Assembly (NCBI GenBank): GCA_024516155.1
Contig: JAJJXM010000007.1
Coordinates: forward strand, 310,001 to 374,000
Direction: 5' to 3'
From: Pyronema omphalodes
Taxonomy: Eukaryota; Ascomycota; Pezizomycetes; Pezizales; Pyronemataceae
DNA: 64,000 nt
The notes under the pieces are model-generated. The model had not been told where the DNA came from, did no database searches, and saw nothing but the letters and a program-made list of their open reading frames with translations. The stretch's first letter is position 1. Every line of letters begins with the position of its first letter. A program made the position numbers and the translations under genes. Shown piece by piece: positions 25,433 through 36,902 of the stretch.

Positions 25433-26431
25433 ATGAACCTTCAACACCACGCTCACAGCATCCTCTGCAAAGCCTGCAAAGCCTGCAAAGCCCGCAAAGC
25501 CCGCAAAGCCTGCCACAAAACCCATCCAACCCCCAGAAAATCCACCAGTCAATCCGACAAGTGTTCAAAGAACAATGATCACAATACAAGCCCCAGTCCA
25601 ACCAAGAAAATACCCATCTCCCAGCAATCCCTTTCGCCCCAATCCGAGTCCTGTCATGATTTACGAAAAGGCAAATCTCCAGTACCTCCCCATAACCCTC
25701 ATACACCCATCTGTAAATCCCATCTCAGAAAACGAAGTTCCCATGTGTGTCATCCAGCACCCGCCTTGCGATGCCGTCACGATGTCAACATCCTCCATGC
25801 TCCTCTAAAGCCTATCTCAATCGGTCCCGTCTGTAGAGAACATTTCCGGAAACGACATGTCTTTCACTTACAGCATGGCAGTCATCCATGCCAACTAAAA
25901 GCTAATAGGTATCATGCGAAACTTCATAAACTCTACAGATGCAGAGCTTGTTATGAGAAAAAATCTAACGGTCGAAAAACCTCTCTACAGTCGCGGCAAG
26001 GAAAAGGAACCGGTACTGGGCTTCGTAAAAATCCCACTCAACCTAGATTGGGAGATCAACGGCATAGTCATGGTCGTGTCTGTAGACCATGTCTTGAAAA
26101 GAGGGTTGCCTATCGGAAAGATACCTGTCAGTTTAAACGGAAATCAGAAATTCTTCGTCGTACGAAACCATTGAACGATCCATATCATCGACAGGGCGCT
26201 GTATGCAGGAGCTGTATAAATAAGCGTCATTCTTCTAATCAAGCCGCATGTCAATCCCACGAGCCAAGAGCTGGTGGTAATTATACTAAACCCGATCAGG
26301 CCCATGATATATTTGACATCACAGTGCGTTTAGTAATCATGAAAAGACGAATGGAAGATTTAAAAACGCAACTGAAGATGGCGAAGACACTTAGACGAGA
26401 GAAAGAACAGGAATTCACTTGGGAACATTAA
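25433..26431 (+). CDS. Cys/His-repeat basic protein of unknown function
   Basis: A single-exon 332-aa frame starting ATG at 25433. It contains five copies of a module: C-[KR]-x-[CH]-x2-K-[KR], usually followed by a further Cys and a later His. The first cysteines are at residues 94 (CKSHLRKR), 134 (CREHFRKR), 170 (CRACYEKK), 217 (CRPCLEKR) and 258 (CRSCINKR), spaced 40, 36, 47 and 41. A C-rich leader (CKACKACKARKARKAC, residues 12-27) comes from 9-bp direct repeats. Residues 298-327 look like a short basic coiled coil. The pattern suggests small zinc-binding units and nucleic-acid binding, but this is inference; I do not recognise the family. There is no signal peptide. Its 3' end is convergent with the DUG1 gene, 107 bp away. 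Confidence 0.6.
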   Translation: MNLQHHAHSILCKACKACKARKARKACHKTHPTPRKSTSQSDKCSKNNDHNTSPSPTKKIPISQQSLSPQSESCHDLRKGKSPVPPHNPHTPICKSHLRKRSSHVCHPAPALRCRHDVNILHAPLKPISIGPVCREHFRKRHVFHLQHGSHPCQLKANRYHAKLHKLYRCRACYEKKSNGRKTSLQSRQGKGTGTGLRKNPTQPRLGDQRHSHGRVCRPCLEKRVAYRKDTCQFKRKSEILRRTKPLNDPYHRQGAVCRSCINKRHSSNQAACQSHEPRAGGNYTKPDQAHDIFDITVRLVIMKRRMEDLKTQLKMAKTLRREKEQEFTWEH

Positions 26432-26538
26432 TATATGCTTTAATCTCCCTTTCTTGGTCATTACTTCATGTACAATAATACTCTTTGCGTCAATTAACTC
26501 TGGTATCCGAATTTCCTTCCATTAACTCAACCATCCTC

Positions 26539-28421
26539 TTAAACCTGAGGCTCCTCTGCAATGTAGTGCAAGTACGCACCAAGCAACTTGATTCCCTCGA
26601 TGTAGTTTCTCTTGTCGAGCTTCTCGTTAATAGAGTGAGCTCCGTCGGTAGAGCTTCCCATCGGGAGCAAGAGGACATTCTTTCCGGTAGCCTCCTCGAA
26701 AGTCAAAGTGACGGGGATAGATCCACCCTCACGAGTGTAGTCAGGCTCAACACCAAAGACATTCTTTACAGCCTTTGCGGCGGCAACGAAGTTCCAGTGC
26801 TTGGGTGAAGAGACCCACCACCTTCCTTCGTGCATGAGTTCGTACTTAACGGTGTTCTTCGTGTTCAAGTTCTTGACAGCCTGCTCAAGGTGCGCAAAAA
26901 CGGCCTTGTTGACCTCGGGAAGCTCCATGTTAGGCACGGTACGGATAGAAAACTTTCCAGTCACCTCAGCGGGGATCACAGTCTTTGCTCCAGGAGCAGC
27001 GAAAGCTCCCTCAACTCCGTGGATGGAAAGAGAGGGGTATCTCCAACGAGCCTTAAGAATCTCTTCCTTAGTCTCGTGGATGGTGGTCTGAGATCCGAGT
27101 GATTCGTAGATATCGTCCATGGTGAAGGAGATACCGGGGTAAAGAGCCTCCTCCTCAGGAGTGACGGGAGCAACCATGTCAGAGAGTCCCTTGATGAGGA
27201 TTTTGCCCTTGTTGTCAACCAGGGTTCCGAGGAGGTTGACGAGGTCGGTCATAGGCTCAACGACGGTTCCTCCGAAGACACCGGAGTGGAGGTCGGCAGC
27301 GGGTCCGCTGACCTTGATGGAGTAGTAAGAACATCCACGGAGTCCGTAGGTCAAGCAAGGCTTCTCAGTTCCGAGCCAGCTGCAGAAATTAGAAAGCGCA
27401 GACAAATTTATAGAAGGGCACAAACTAGTTGTCAGAGATGCAGACAGCCTCGGCGTCCTTAAAGAACTTGCTAGCCTCTTCGCGGATGAGAGGGTCAAGA
27501 CCCTCAGATCCGTACTCCTCCATTCCCTCGAAGCACATCAACAAGTTGACGGGGAACTCAATTCCGGCCCTTTACAATCAGCATGAATGCGTGCCAAAAG
27601 GTCAATTGACTCACTTCTGGTGAGCTTCAATGGCGTTGATCCATCCAAGCCTATTTTTTATCAGCCATTGCCCCAATGATAGCTTGCTGAGAAAGCTTAC
27701 ACAGGTCCCTTGTCATCGGTGGCTCCACGACCAAACATGCGTCCCTTCTCATCGACAGAGAGCTTGAAGGGGTCGGTGTTCCATCCGTCCTCCTTAAGAG
27801 CAGGCTGGACATCGTAGTGGCCGTATACGAGAATGGTACGCTTCTTGGGGTCGCTTCCGTAACGTCCGAGCAAAACGGGGGGAAGGTCAAGGTCGGGCTT
27901 GTCGGGCTGCTTTCCAAGCTCACGGAGCTCAACGGAGGCACCAAGCTTGGTCAGGGTCTCGGCAAGGAACTTGCCCATGCGAACAACATCAGGACGTCTC
28001 TCGGGGTCGGCTGAGACGGAGGGGATCTGGACGGCCTGATCGAGACCTGTAGGATGTTAGGAACGTCAAATGAAGGATGGAGCTACGGACGCTCGATGAA
28101 CTGGGGAGCCATCTCGTCCACCCTGAGAAGTCAGCAAGGATTACAAAGCTCATTGAATAGTAATGCATACTTAGTAAAGAAGCCATCAAGTTGGGGTGCC
28201 ATTTCGCAATGGATATTGGTAACTTTGTAGCTACGGTATTGAATGAAGGAGCTCGGAGATCTCGTGATGGGACAGCTAAAAGGTAAGGGTCCTTTGATGG
28301 ATTGATGGAGTGATGATAGCGTTCTGCCTGAATAATGGCGGGTCGCGCTACTTAAAAGAGTTTTGGTAGTTCTAGCGAGGAGAGGTTGGAGGGATCGCAT
28401 GGGGGTGAGAGCGGGGTGCAT
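26539..28421 (-). CDS. DUG1: Cys-Gly metallodipeptidase, M20 family (Dug1-like)
   Basis: Six exons from 28421 down: 28421-28171, 28122-28091, 28046-27701, 27650-27615, 27569-27426 and 27379-26539, all in phase. It cleaves the Cys-Gly dipeptide in glutathione breakdown and uses two metal ions. Conserved metal and catalytic parts are visible: [39 protein letters not shown] and a late DGAHSINEK. From the internal ATG at 28202 (MAPQLDGFF) it is 476 aa, the normal family length. From the upstream ATG at 28421 it gains 73 residues, rich in Arg/Ser and poor in acids, with [10 protein letters not shown]. That extension looks like a mitochondrial presequence, so two forms are possible. Which start is used cannot be told from sequence. 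Confidence 0.92.
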
Positions 28422-28765
28422 GACGAGGTATGGAGGTGGGGTTATACGCGGGTTAACGTTTCCACACGTGACGCTATCGTCTTAAAGTTCTAGTTTACGG
28501 ATGAAGAAGGCGATGACATGTGAAACGCGTAAATCACAATATTCTTCCAGAAAACGCTTTTTTGTATGCGAAATCCAGTGCGAAGGTGGGTAAAACAAAT
28601 TGGCGGTCGAGCGGCGCCGGCCGCGATGCAAGTGACATTGTATGAAGTCTAATTGTTTTTCCAGATTGTCTCCGGCTTTCCATTTTTTTACTCCTTCCTT
28701 CTACCATGGCATAATATAATACAAGTTCATTCATCCGTCACAACCCCTCCACTAATAACCTCCGT

Positions 28766-29099
28766 TTATGCGCCCATGCGCTCCAACTGAGAGATGACGG
28801 TCTTCTGGGCGTCGATGTAGCGGTTGACACAGTTGTCGAGGCAAGAAGCCTCGCTCTTGTCAAGTCCGGGGCCGGAGATCTTGTTCTGGGCAAGGCACTT
28901 GGTCCAGCACATGGCGGTCAAGGAGTGAACGTCTATTTCGGCATTGTCAGAATTGCCACGGGAGAGGTGAACATTGGAGCGGAAGAGAAAACGCACTCTC
29001 CTGGAACTTGGCCTTCTGCTGCTCCTTCTCAATGAAGGACTGAATCTCCTTGCGGTCCTTCTCGTTGAACTCGCCGAGGCCAAGAGCTGATGCGTCCAT
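28766..29099 (-). CDS. TIM8: Tim8, mitochondrial intermembrane-space chaperone
   Basis: Two exons, 29099-28997 and 28932-28766, joined in phase to give 89 aa. Twin CX3C motifs, CWTKC and CLDNC, are separated by 17 residues, as in small Tim proteins. The sequence VHSLTAMCWTKC and the length fit Tim8, which pairs with Tim13 to carry hydrophobic precursors across the intermembrane space. The four cysteines form the two disulfides made by Mia40. The N-terminus MDASALGLGEF has no cleavable presequence, as expected. The gene sits head-to-tail upstream of DUG1 (345 bp between). Confidence 0.93.
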
Positions 29100-30192
29100 T
29101 GTGTATGTGTTGGTGAGGATTGATATGTCGTCGGGGAGGTTTGTAACTTGGAGGGTTTGCGGCTTCGCTCGCTAGCGCGTGATGGTGATTTGCGGCTCGC
29201 CAAGATTTTGGGAATCCCTGCCGCGAGCATTGCGAAGCTCTGGATAGTTAAACGTTGAAGCTATAATTGCTTCACATTTCCTTCATCTATTTTGTCGATT
29301 CTACTGCAAATTACATTCTTATTTTGAAGAACTAGCCGAAGTCCGTCTCCGCTTATGACGGATAAAGTGAAGCAGGGCATTATGACGTAGAAGTCGACCG
29401 GAGGTGACTTTGAGAGGAGCCGAGCTTCATGTCTTGGCATAGGGTTAGGGTTCATTGGTACGCTAGGGAGCTACATACAACTTCTGAAACTGTTGCTCCT
29501 CTGCGATGAAGCTCCTGATGCTTGCGCGTCTTAGCAGCGGAAAAACGGAGAAATAGCGTATTGAGTGGAACCGGTGATGAACAGGAGAGATGTTGTGCAA
29601 ACTGCTATTAGGTTTTCCTAGCGTAGACAATCAATGCATGCAATAATATCACCATTCAGGCCAGCAAACCTCGAATGACAACTGATCATGAGACTTTCTC
29701 TAGCAGATATCATGAGAATTTAAGTACGGATAACTAAATCCTCCTTGCAGCCCGTTATCTATGTCTCCACTAGGAACCAACCGAGAATGATGATCCCATT
29801 CTTGGGCCCCACAAGAAGCAGGCCAGATTGAACAACCATGTTCCCATGGTGCCAATCGATCCATATTCGCTGTATCGTTACTTTACCTTTTAAGCTTTCT
29901 GCATCGGCAAGAATAAACTATTTCATGCCTTTTCATATTTCCCGCAATCCGGGGTGCAGAGGCTATACAAACATGGGATTTTGTACATGGGTCCCCCTCG
30001 CCTGGAAAGATATAACCGCTGCACAAATGTACGTACATTGCCTATCAGTTTAAAGCCCTGTATCACGTAACAAGTGCAACCAAGATTTATACACCCCCTT
30101 CCCACCAGCGGCATTTTCCCAACTTCCAAAGCCCTTCAGGGCCAAGTTGAGTATTTGACGACTACACAACAAATCCTCTTCTCCCACCCGCC
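29100..30192. other. divergent intergenic region, Tim8 and claudin-like gene
   Basis: This is the shared upstream region of a minus-strand and a plus-strand gene. I see no coding sequence. A two-copy TTAGGG-like run at about 29443-29452 is too short to be an interstitial telomere. Confidence 0.45.
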
Positions 30193-30829
30193 ATGACGAG
30201 GACGCTGGTCTATGCCTCTGAACTAGTCCTATTTACTCTCGGTATCCTCTTCTCCCAAAGATTCAATCCCCTTGTCCAGAGTTACAGCTAACTCTTCTGC
30301 CCTAGCCTCGGCCCTAACTCTCCTCTCCATCCTAATCCCCTCGTGGATCTCCTACCATGACTCCGGCCCTCCCTCTGGACATCCCCTAACCTATCATCTC
30401 GGCCTTCACTCCCGCTGCTCCACCTCCGGCTGCACCCCCTTCCCTCGCCGTAACGACTGCCATGGCTCTAGCCGTGCTTTCTGTTCAATCTGGCGATCCG
30501 TCGGCTTCCTGATGTCCCTAGCCGTGGTATTAGAGGCTGCAACTATTGTGTGTTTCGGTACAATATTGATGGGGGGAAGAGCAAAGAGGGAACAGGGGTG
30601 GGGGATTGTAACGGTGATGATGGGTTTGACGGCGATACTCCAGGCAACGGCAGTGGTGTTGATAGAGAATGTCTTTGTAAATGATGAGAGGTTTTTTGAC
30701 GGTTGGGAGTTGGGAAGGAGTTGGGTGTTGGCGGGAGGAAGTGCGGTTGGGATGTTGCTACTTGCTGGAGGATTGGCAGGGAGTCGATGGTGGTTGGGAA
30801 GGGAGGGGGGGTATGCAATTTTGCAGTAG
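30193..30829 (+). CDS. four-helix membrane protein, claudin/Sur7-like
   Basis: Exon 30193-30241 joins 30282-30829 across a 40-nt intron (GTATCC...CCAGAG), giving 198 aa. Four hydrophobic segments are visible: near the N-terminus (ASELVLFTLVTANSSALASALTLLSILIP is one long stretch), around residue 95 (SVGFLMSLAVVLEAATIVCFG), about 125 (GIVTVMMGLTAILQATAVVLI) and about 165 (WVLAGGSAVGMLLLAGGLAG). Between helices 1 and 2 lies a cysteine-containing loop (GLHSRCS...GCTPF...FCSIW), the layout of claudin-like Sur7/PalI proteins of the fungal plasma membrane. Family membership is inference from topology and loop. The short intron makes the exact start less certain. Confidence 0.65.
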
Positions 30830-31144
30830 AGGAGAAGGATTGGTAAAGATTATAAAGGGATGTGTTGGAGGAAATAACGACCTAATTAATGACCTAATGT
30901 TAGCATGGATGAACGAATAAACACATAATCTCACTCAGAAAACACCAGATCCGTTGAAATCATTTCTTTGCAAAATTAAGTTCATTAAAACCCGATTGAT
31001 AACAAGTAGTACTCCATCCAACACCAGACTTTTTAACGCGCGTAGGGTTCCTGCTGGTATACAAAAAAATACATGCGCGGATATGTATATACAAAAACAA
31101 TTGAAAGACCCTCTAGAAATGCAATGCATAGTATCCTCGTACAT
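30830..31144. other. convergent 3' flanks
   Basis: Short spacer between the claudin-like gene and the WKF-domain gene, which point toward each other. It is A/T-rich and presumably holds both polyadenylation regions. No other feature is seen. Confidence 0.5.
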
Positions 31145-32476
31145 CTACTCGTCATCACTGTCGTCGCTATCGTCGCTGTTTGAGCTGCTTGAGCTGTCAT
31201 CATCAGAGTCGGAATCAGACTCATCCTTCTTGTTCTCTGTAGCTGCCTTGGGCTCTTCAACAGAAACTTCGTTCTTCTTGGCGGGCTTCTCGTCGTCGTC
31301 CGAGTCGCTGTCAGAGTCACTGTCAGAGTCGCTGTCGGAATCCGAGCTGTCTGAATCCGAGCTATCGGAGTCGGAGTCGGAATCGCTATCACTGTCGCTA
31401 TCCGAGCTGTCGCTATCCTCACTATCACTATCGTCCACCAAATCCTTTCTTCCAAGCGCTTTTGCAACCAGCTTAGCTCTAGCAAGCTCCTCACCATCCT
31501 TCTCTTTAAGCGCCTTCATAACCTCCTTCAACAACAAATCCTTTGCACCAGCTCCCTGTAGTCCTCCAATGTACGCAGCAAGCGCCTTGTCGTTGTCTTC
31601 TGGGATCTTCTCCAAGTCTAGCGCATGCCTGAGAATCCAGTTCTGTTTTGACTTCTCGAATTTCCAGAGATTCTTGTGGAGGTAGAAGTTGGAAAGGTAT
31701 CCCAAGTATGGCTTAGAGCTTCCATCGTTGTTGGAACCTCCACGGTGCTTGGGTCTGTTGTCGATCTTAGCCTTCTTCTTGGGAGGCTCCTTTGTAGCGG
31801 GCGCAGCTTCGTCGAAAATTGTCTTCTTGGATACAGAGAGCTTTCCCTTGGGGGCAGTAGGGTCACGCTTGCGCTCGGCGCGCTTCTCGGTGGGTGCGAC
31901 GGAGGCTGTGGGAGTGGCGGGAGTCTCAACAGCGGCAGCAGCCGCGGCGGCAGCTTCGTTCTTTTGCGCAACGAGCGCGGCGACGGCGGCCGGAGGGTTG
32001 GCGGGTGCTACAATTCCCTTGGAAGCGTTCTTGCCGAAGGGGTCGAGCGCAATTAACATTTGCTTAATTGAGTCTCCATCTTCAGTTTTAACGTCCGGAG
32101 CGAAGATGACAGATTTGCGGCGGGCGGAGTCGGTCTCCTGACGCTTTAGAATTGGCTTTATGGGAGAAGGTTTGGAGGGGGTTGAGACTTCGGGAGCGGC
32201 GTCGGTGGATTTGTCGGATTTCTCTGACTTGTCCTTCTTATCTTTCTTTTCCTTCTTTTCGCTCTTATCTTTCTTCTCTTTCTTTTCCTTCTTATCACCC
32301 TTATCCTTCTTTTCTTTCTTCTCCTTTTTCTCCTTCTTCTCTGCTACCGCGCCGGCCTCAGAGTCGTCCTCGTGCTTGCGCTTCTTGCTGGCAGTAACCG
32401 CGCTAGGTGCCGCACCGTCATTCTTGAGCTTCAATCCAATTTTCTTCCAGGCTGGTACGTGTGCGGAGTCCGACAT
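31145..32476 (-). CDS. WKF-domain protein, nucleolar type (C7orf50-like)
   Basis: A single exon from ATG 32476, 443 aa. The N-terminal half has long lysine/glutamate runs (KKEKKEKK type) and an Ala/Pro linker. Around residues 255-340 lies the WKF domain: YLGYLSNFYLHKNLWKFEKS, then NWILRHALDLEKIP and YIGGLQG. The last ~100 residues are an acidic Ser-Asp repeat with DSDSDS runs, a likely CK2 target, as in Nopp140/Srp40-type nucleolar proteins. Human C7orf50 shares the WKF domain and is nucleolar. A role in ribosome biogenesis is inferred from that. The upstream flank is shared with the divergent kinase gene, 510 bp away. Confidence 0.82.
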   Translation of the reverse strand: MSDSAHVPAWKKIGLKLKNDGAAPSAVTASKKRKHEDDSEAGAVAEKKEKKEKKEKKDKGDKKEKKEKKDKSEKKEKKDKKDKSEKSDKSTDAAPEVSTPSKPSPIKPILKRQETDSARRKSVIFAPDVKTEDGDSIKQMLIALDPFGKNASKGIVAPANPPAAVAALVAQKNEAAAAAAAAVETPATPTASVAPTEKRAERKRDPTAPKGKLSVSKKTIFDEAAPATKEPPKKKAKIDNRPKHRGGSNNDGSSKPYLGYLSNFYLHKNLWKFEKSKQNWILRHALDLEKIPEDNDKALAAYIGGLQGAGAKDLLLKEVMKALKEKDGEELARAKLVAKALGRKDLVDDSDSEDSDSSDSDSDSDSDSDSDSSDSDSSDSDSDSDSDSDSDSDDDEKPAKKNEVSVEEPKAATENKKDESDSDSDDDSSSSSNSDDSDDSDDE

Positions 32477-32986
32477 TTTGGTAGGCGGGTATCGGTCACC
32501 GGGGTGTGTTGCTTGCGGTGCGGTAGTATGTGGTGAAGCAAGTTGCGGGCACAAAGACTAGTGCCAGGGTCCGAAAAAGTTTATTTACAGTTTCTTTGAG
32601 CCGCACTTGCATGCACGAGTGAGGACTGATGAATCAAGGAAGACTGGACCGTGTTTTTTATTGCAATTTCGTTGTTATGAAGAGGCAGTTGGGTATGTCA
32701 CGCGTGAAAAAAAGGGTATTTATAGGTAATTTAGATCAATTAGATAGGAAAGTTTAATATTTGGCAGAGGTTCAAAAGATTCCCTTTGGAAGGTCGAGGG
32801 TGAAAGTTCGGATGATCTGCAACGCGCAGACACGACCCTTGGCAATTAACGGAACGAAAAGGTGCGCGCCGCGCTATTGATAGCTTGACACCCTTCGGTG
32901 ACATCCCTACAACTCCGACGACAACCGCGATCTTTAACCTTGAAACGCCGCGACTTCGTCAGTTGTCTTCAACAACTTCCGCGGCT
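32477..32986. promoter_or_regulatory. shared divergent promoter, WKF gene and kinase
   Basis: The two start codons are 511 bp apart on opposite strands. No coding sequence is seen between them. Both genes would read out from this interval, so some shared control is possible, but I see no defined operator. Confidence 0.4.
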
Positions 32987-34546
32987 ATGTCAGACCCCTC
33001 AACGCCACCACAAGCGATCCCTCGTTGGCTTTCGGTGACTGGGAAGCCATTGCCCGCGCTACAGAATGCGACAGCTGTTTTGGGTATGGGTTTTCGAGTT
33101 TGCAGGACTGTGAACAGGGAACACTTGGAATATGGAAAGCTAACTGTGTTTGACAGGGAAATGTCGCGACATTAGAGACTTTGACAAGCTGAATCGCCTT
33201 GGTGAAGGCAGTATGTTTCTTCTTTCTGCATAAGAGTCTCTCGCGATAATCGTGCTAATCCTATACAGCATATGGCGTTGTCCATCGTTCTCACGATCGG
33301 AAAACAAACACCATCGTCGCTCTTAAGCAAGTCCGTGTTTTCGAGACCGAGCGCGGAAATGGAATTCCGATTACAGCATTACGAGAGATTTCAATCTTGA
33401 AATCGCTTCGACACAACAATGTCCTAAGCGTAATCGATGTTGCCGTAGGCTCAGATGATTTTGATTCCATCTATATGGTGACGGAATATGCGGAGCAGGT
33501 TCGTAACAAGTCCTAGAAAAATAAACCGTAGGAGGGAAAAGGAACTTGGACGCACGGTCGCTGGCTTATGGCTTTTTTTTCCCTCTGAGGAAGGGGAAAA
33601 TTTAGCTATTGCCCTAGGTTGTACATTCGAAAAGGATTTGGCAAACTTACTTGATCATGCTAAAGTACGGTTTTCTGAAAGCGAGGGTCAGTTAAATAAT
33701 CATTCACTATTTTATATATATCATATACTAACTATTACATCATAGTTAAATGCCTCATGAAACAGCTACTCGAAGGAATGGAGTACCTTCATCGCCACGA
33801 TATCATCCACCGGTCAGTCTACCTTGTGGCATTCTCTTCCCCCATTCACACACTAACCCCTCTCTAGCGACATCAAAATGTCCAACATCCTTCTCACCCG
33901 CTCCGGAGTTTTAAAACTCGCCGACTTTGGTCTCGCTCGCGAATGGTCCAACCGTCCACTAACCCCCGGTGTCGTAACCGTCTGGTACCGAAGCCCAGAA
34001 CTTCTTCTCTGTGCCACTCGCTACACAACCGCCGTAGACATCTGGTCCTGTGGCTGCATCATGGGAGAATTACTTACCTGTTCCCCTCTTCTTCCCGGCG
34101 AAACCGAAATCGAACAATGGCAACTAATCTGTTCCTTATTGGGGTCACCCTCAGAACGAATCTGGCCACTTATGCGCTCCCTACCAGGACTTCCCGACGA
34201 AAGTGGTAAATCCAGACCACCACCATTACCAAGATCCGGAACAGGAGGAAATGTTAATAACCTGGAACGGAAACTTCTTGGACAAAAGAGGGAGTGTATA
34301 AACTTGGTTAACGAACTTTTAACTTATGACCCCGATATGAGACCTTCGGCTTATAGAGCTCTTAGACATCCGTATTTTACAAAGGAGGATCCAAGACCTT
34401 GTAAACCGGAAATGGTTCAGACTTTTCCCGAAATTAGGAACTTGCCCGCTGCGCCGGGTAATGTAGAATTGAAGAGAGCCAATGAACAGAGTGGGTATGT
34501 TTTTGATTTCGGTAGTGAGGGTGGAGCCAAGAGAAGGAAGAAGTAG
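32987..34546 (+). CDS. cyclin-dependent kinase, CDK10/CDK11-like
   Basis: Six exons: 32987-33083, 33157-33210, 33269-33498, 33635-33686, 33746-33812 and 33868-34546, in phase, 392 aa. The kinase signature is complete: glycine loop GEGTYGVV, catalytic lysine in VALKQVRV, helix C motif GIPITALREI (the PITSLRE/PISSLRE variant that marks CDK11 and CDK10), catalytic loop HRDIKMSN, DFGLAREW and T-loop TPGVVTVWYRSPELLL. Exon 4 ends at GTCAGT, which gives SESEVKCLMKQLL across the junction. The tail FDFGSEGGAKRRKK may be a nuclear signal. Fungal members act in transcription and RNA processing; which of CDK10 or CDK11 is not settled. HRDIK instead of HRDLK is a conservative change. Confidence 0.9.
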
Positions 34547-35719
34547 AGATTATGGAGAAGGGGGCTTGGGGGTTGGAAGGGTGAATAAGGGAAGGATTGA
34601 GGAAATCGAGAAGATATAGGCTATATATATATTCTTTCATGGGTTTATGGGTAGATATTAATAGCAATGATATGTGAAATTGTTATACTGGAAAAAAACT
34701 CGTTATGTGTATTGCGCAGGTTTCGCATAGTGCAAATGCATTTTTACTTGTATTACACCCCATCTACTACTTCACATATCATAACACCAATGATGACCTC
34801 GGGAGAAGAAAGTTAATGGAATGAATCCGTCGGTTCCCAATCCCTTAATCCCATCACAATCTCATCAAAATCCATAACCCATCCAGCCAATAATTAACAA
34901 TGCCTATCTATTTCCCAACGTTTCCCTGTAAATCCATCCCGATCATCCTAACTCATCCAAAGCATAATCATGATCACGATAAATTCACCAAACTCAAAAT
35001 CGTGAATCAATCATGAAGTACACAATAAACCATCTGGAGTTTAGAGTCTGGAAACTACCTAATGTATGCGATTACCAGTTTATTATTTTACTAATGGTAA
35101 TGAAGCTCATTATATATTTTAATGAAATAAGAAATAATTGAGTTATCGTTTAATCGGCCACTGGCTGAGCCGTGATATTTTGTCCCGGACTTCCGGCGAG
35201 TTTTTCGTGAAACACATTTTCATGTGTACAACCCTGACAAAACTGATAACCTGACTGTACGACACTACTTCCAATATTCACTGGTCAATTATGTATGTAT
35301 AAACAGTTCAGGAACAGATGATAACGTTCAGATATCAGAAATTGGTATCGGTATCGGAAAAGAAGGAGTGTATATATAGGTATATACATGATACAACAAC
35401 AGGGTATGTATGGGTATAAATCAAGTCCACTCATAACATCACAACCTGATCATATAAGTTGAAGCATAAAATTAATATCCGGCATACTTCATCAACCAGC
35501 CATTAAATAGCTGCTGAAACTTGAATCTATCATACATATGCTCCTTGACCATCTTTGAAACTGTCGGCTAACTAGCATGGAAAAAAATGATTACGTTTGA
35601 AATTGCTGATTCATCTCCACAATATTTCAGAAACAGAATATACGGAGTGATGGGCGTTGTAGACCTTGGCTTATAGAATACAAGATATTGCGGGGTGATG
35701 GTGGCTTTTGGCCTTTCGG

Positions 35720-35812
35720 GATTTGAATGGTTCGGGCTTCCGGCGTTTCGGATTTCGGCGTTTCGGGTTTCGGTTTTCGAGATTCGGGGTTCGGGGTTCG
35801 GGGTTCGGGAGG
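35720..35812 (+). repeat. degenerate TTCGGG-type G-rich repeat
   Basis: The plus strand repeats gttcggg/tttcgg units, ending in three perfect copies of ttcgggg. G is almost confined to one strand. Runs of three and four G could form quadruplex structure. A related tract follows near 36870-36925. Confidence 0.6.
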
Positions 35813-36104
35813 CTTGGTTTAACTTCATAGCGGTTCTCGCTTCTCACTTCTCAGGGTTTTCCGGCCGGGCCGTGTTGGTTCCATGTATGGCACCATACTT
35901 AAGATCCCCCGGTGATTATCTACGCATCTATGTTTGGTGTCATATCTACAAAACGCATCTACGCATCTATCTATCTATCTAACTATCTATCCGTCACCAT
36001 ATCACAAAAAAACACAAGCATCTCCAATACCCGCAACTCCCAACGCCCAACCCTCAACCTGCAATACCTACCCATAATTCAACCGGGTCCTAACTAAACC
36101 AATG

Positions 36105-36148
36105 TACATACATACATACATACATACATACATACATACATACATACA
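36105..36148 (+). repeat. (ACAT)n microsatellite
   Basis: About eleven uninterrupted tetranucleotide units. Related tatg or atac runs occur at about 36808-36832 and 38905-38930. Confidence 0.95.
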
Positions 36149-36312
36149 GTATATCACAAATCTTCCAAGGCGCTCTATGGTTACTATATGTACAGCATCA
36201 TATATCACAGTTAATCCATTATCCATACATACAGTAAAGTCGATTAGCCCCTACCTACAACCGGTACCGGTACCGAATCTACGGGATTGCTAGGGACGCA
36301 TCAAGCTTCTAT

Positions 36313-36354
36313 GGTGTATGGTGTATGGTGTATGGTGTGTGGTGTATGGTGTAT
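36313..36354 (+). repeat. (GGTGTAT)n heptamer repeat
   Basis: About six tandem heptamers with one variant copy (GGTGTGT). Confidence 0.9.
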
Positions 36355-36624
36355 AGAATCTAGATTAGCACTATATAGAATCATACATATTCTGTCATTC
36401 AGGGTCCTTCTATACCCGGGTCTGATCTGATCTTTTTTGCTTGCTCGCTTGCTTGCTTAATTGCTTTCCCTGCATATGTATGTGATGGGTTCGTTCCTCA
36501 TGCCTTTTTATGTATGTACGTGTGTATTCGGGTGCTTAAGTCTTGGGCACGGCACCATATGTATGAAGGTTCTTAGATCCGATCCTCTTCGATCCCCTCA
36601 CTTCCCATGCTATTCCCATGCGAT

Positions 36625-36639
36625 CCCCCCCCCCCCCCC
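36625..36639 (+). repeat. poly-C run
   Basis: Fifteen C in a row, followed by a C-rich flank. Length is likely unreliable in any assembly. Confidence 0.9.
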
Positions 36640-36886
36640 GCCCCACCCTCCCCGCCATTTCACACGCTACATATGTACATACGGTTCGCAGGTTCGCATC
36701 CCATGACCATAATCACGATCTTCTATACTGTACATCCTTCTACATATACCACGATATGCACCTTACATATGCAGCACATAACTCGGGGCGGGGTAACTGG
36801 CTAGATATGTATGTATGTATGTATGTATGTAAATCATCACCAAAGATACAGACCATTGGGAAGTTTGGTGGTTTCGGGGATTTCGA

Positions 36887-36902
36887 GGGGGGGGGGGGGG
36901 GG
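36887..36902 (+). repeat. poly-G run
   Basis: Sixteen G in a row, next to the left end of the PIF/Harbinger-like element. Confidence 0.9.

Noticed and set aside
29443..29455. Telomere-like TTAGGG copies
   Set aside because: Only about two units; the same is true of ccctaaa near 62740.
32477..32554. N-terminal extension of the WKF-domain protein
   Set aside because: It would start at TTG; the ATG at 32476 gives the natural N-terminus.
33488..33745. 85-aa frame inside the kinase gene
   Set aside because: It spans introns 3 and 4 of the kinase; the exon joins give the proper kinase sequence.
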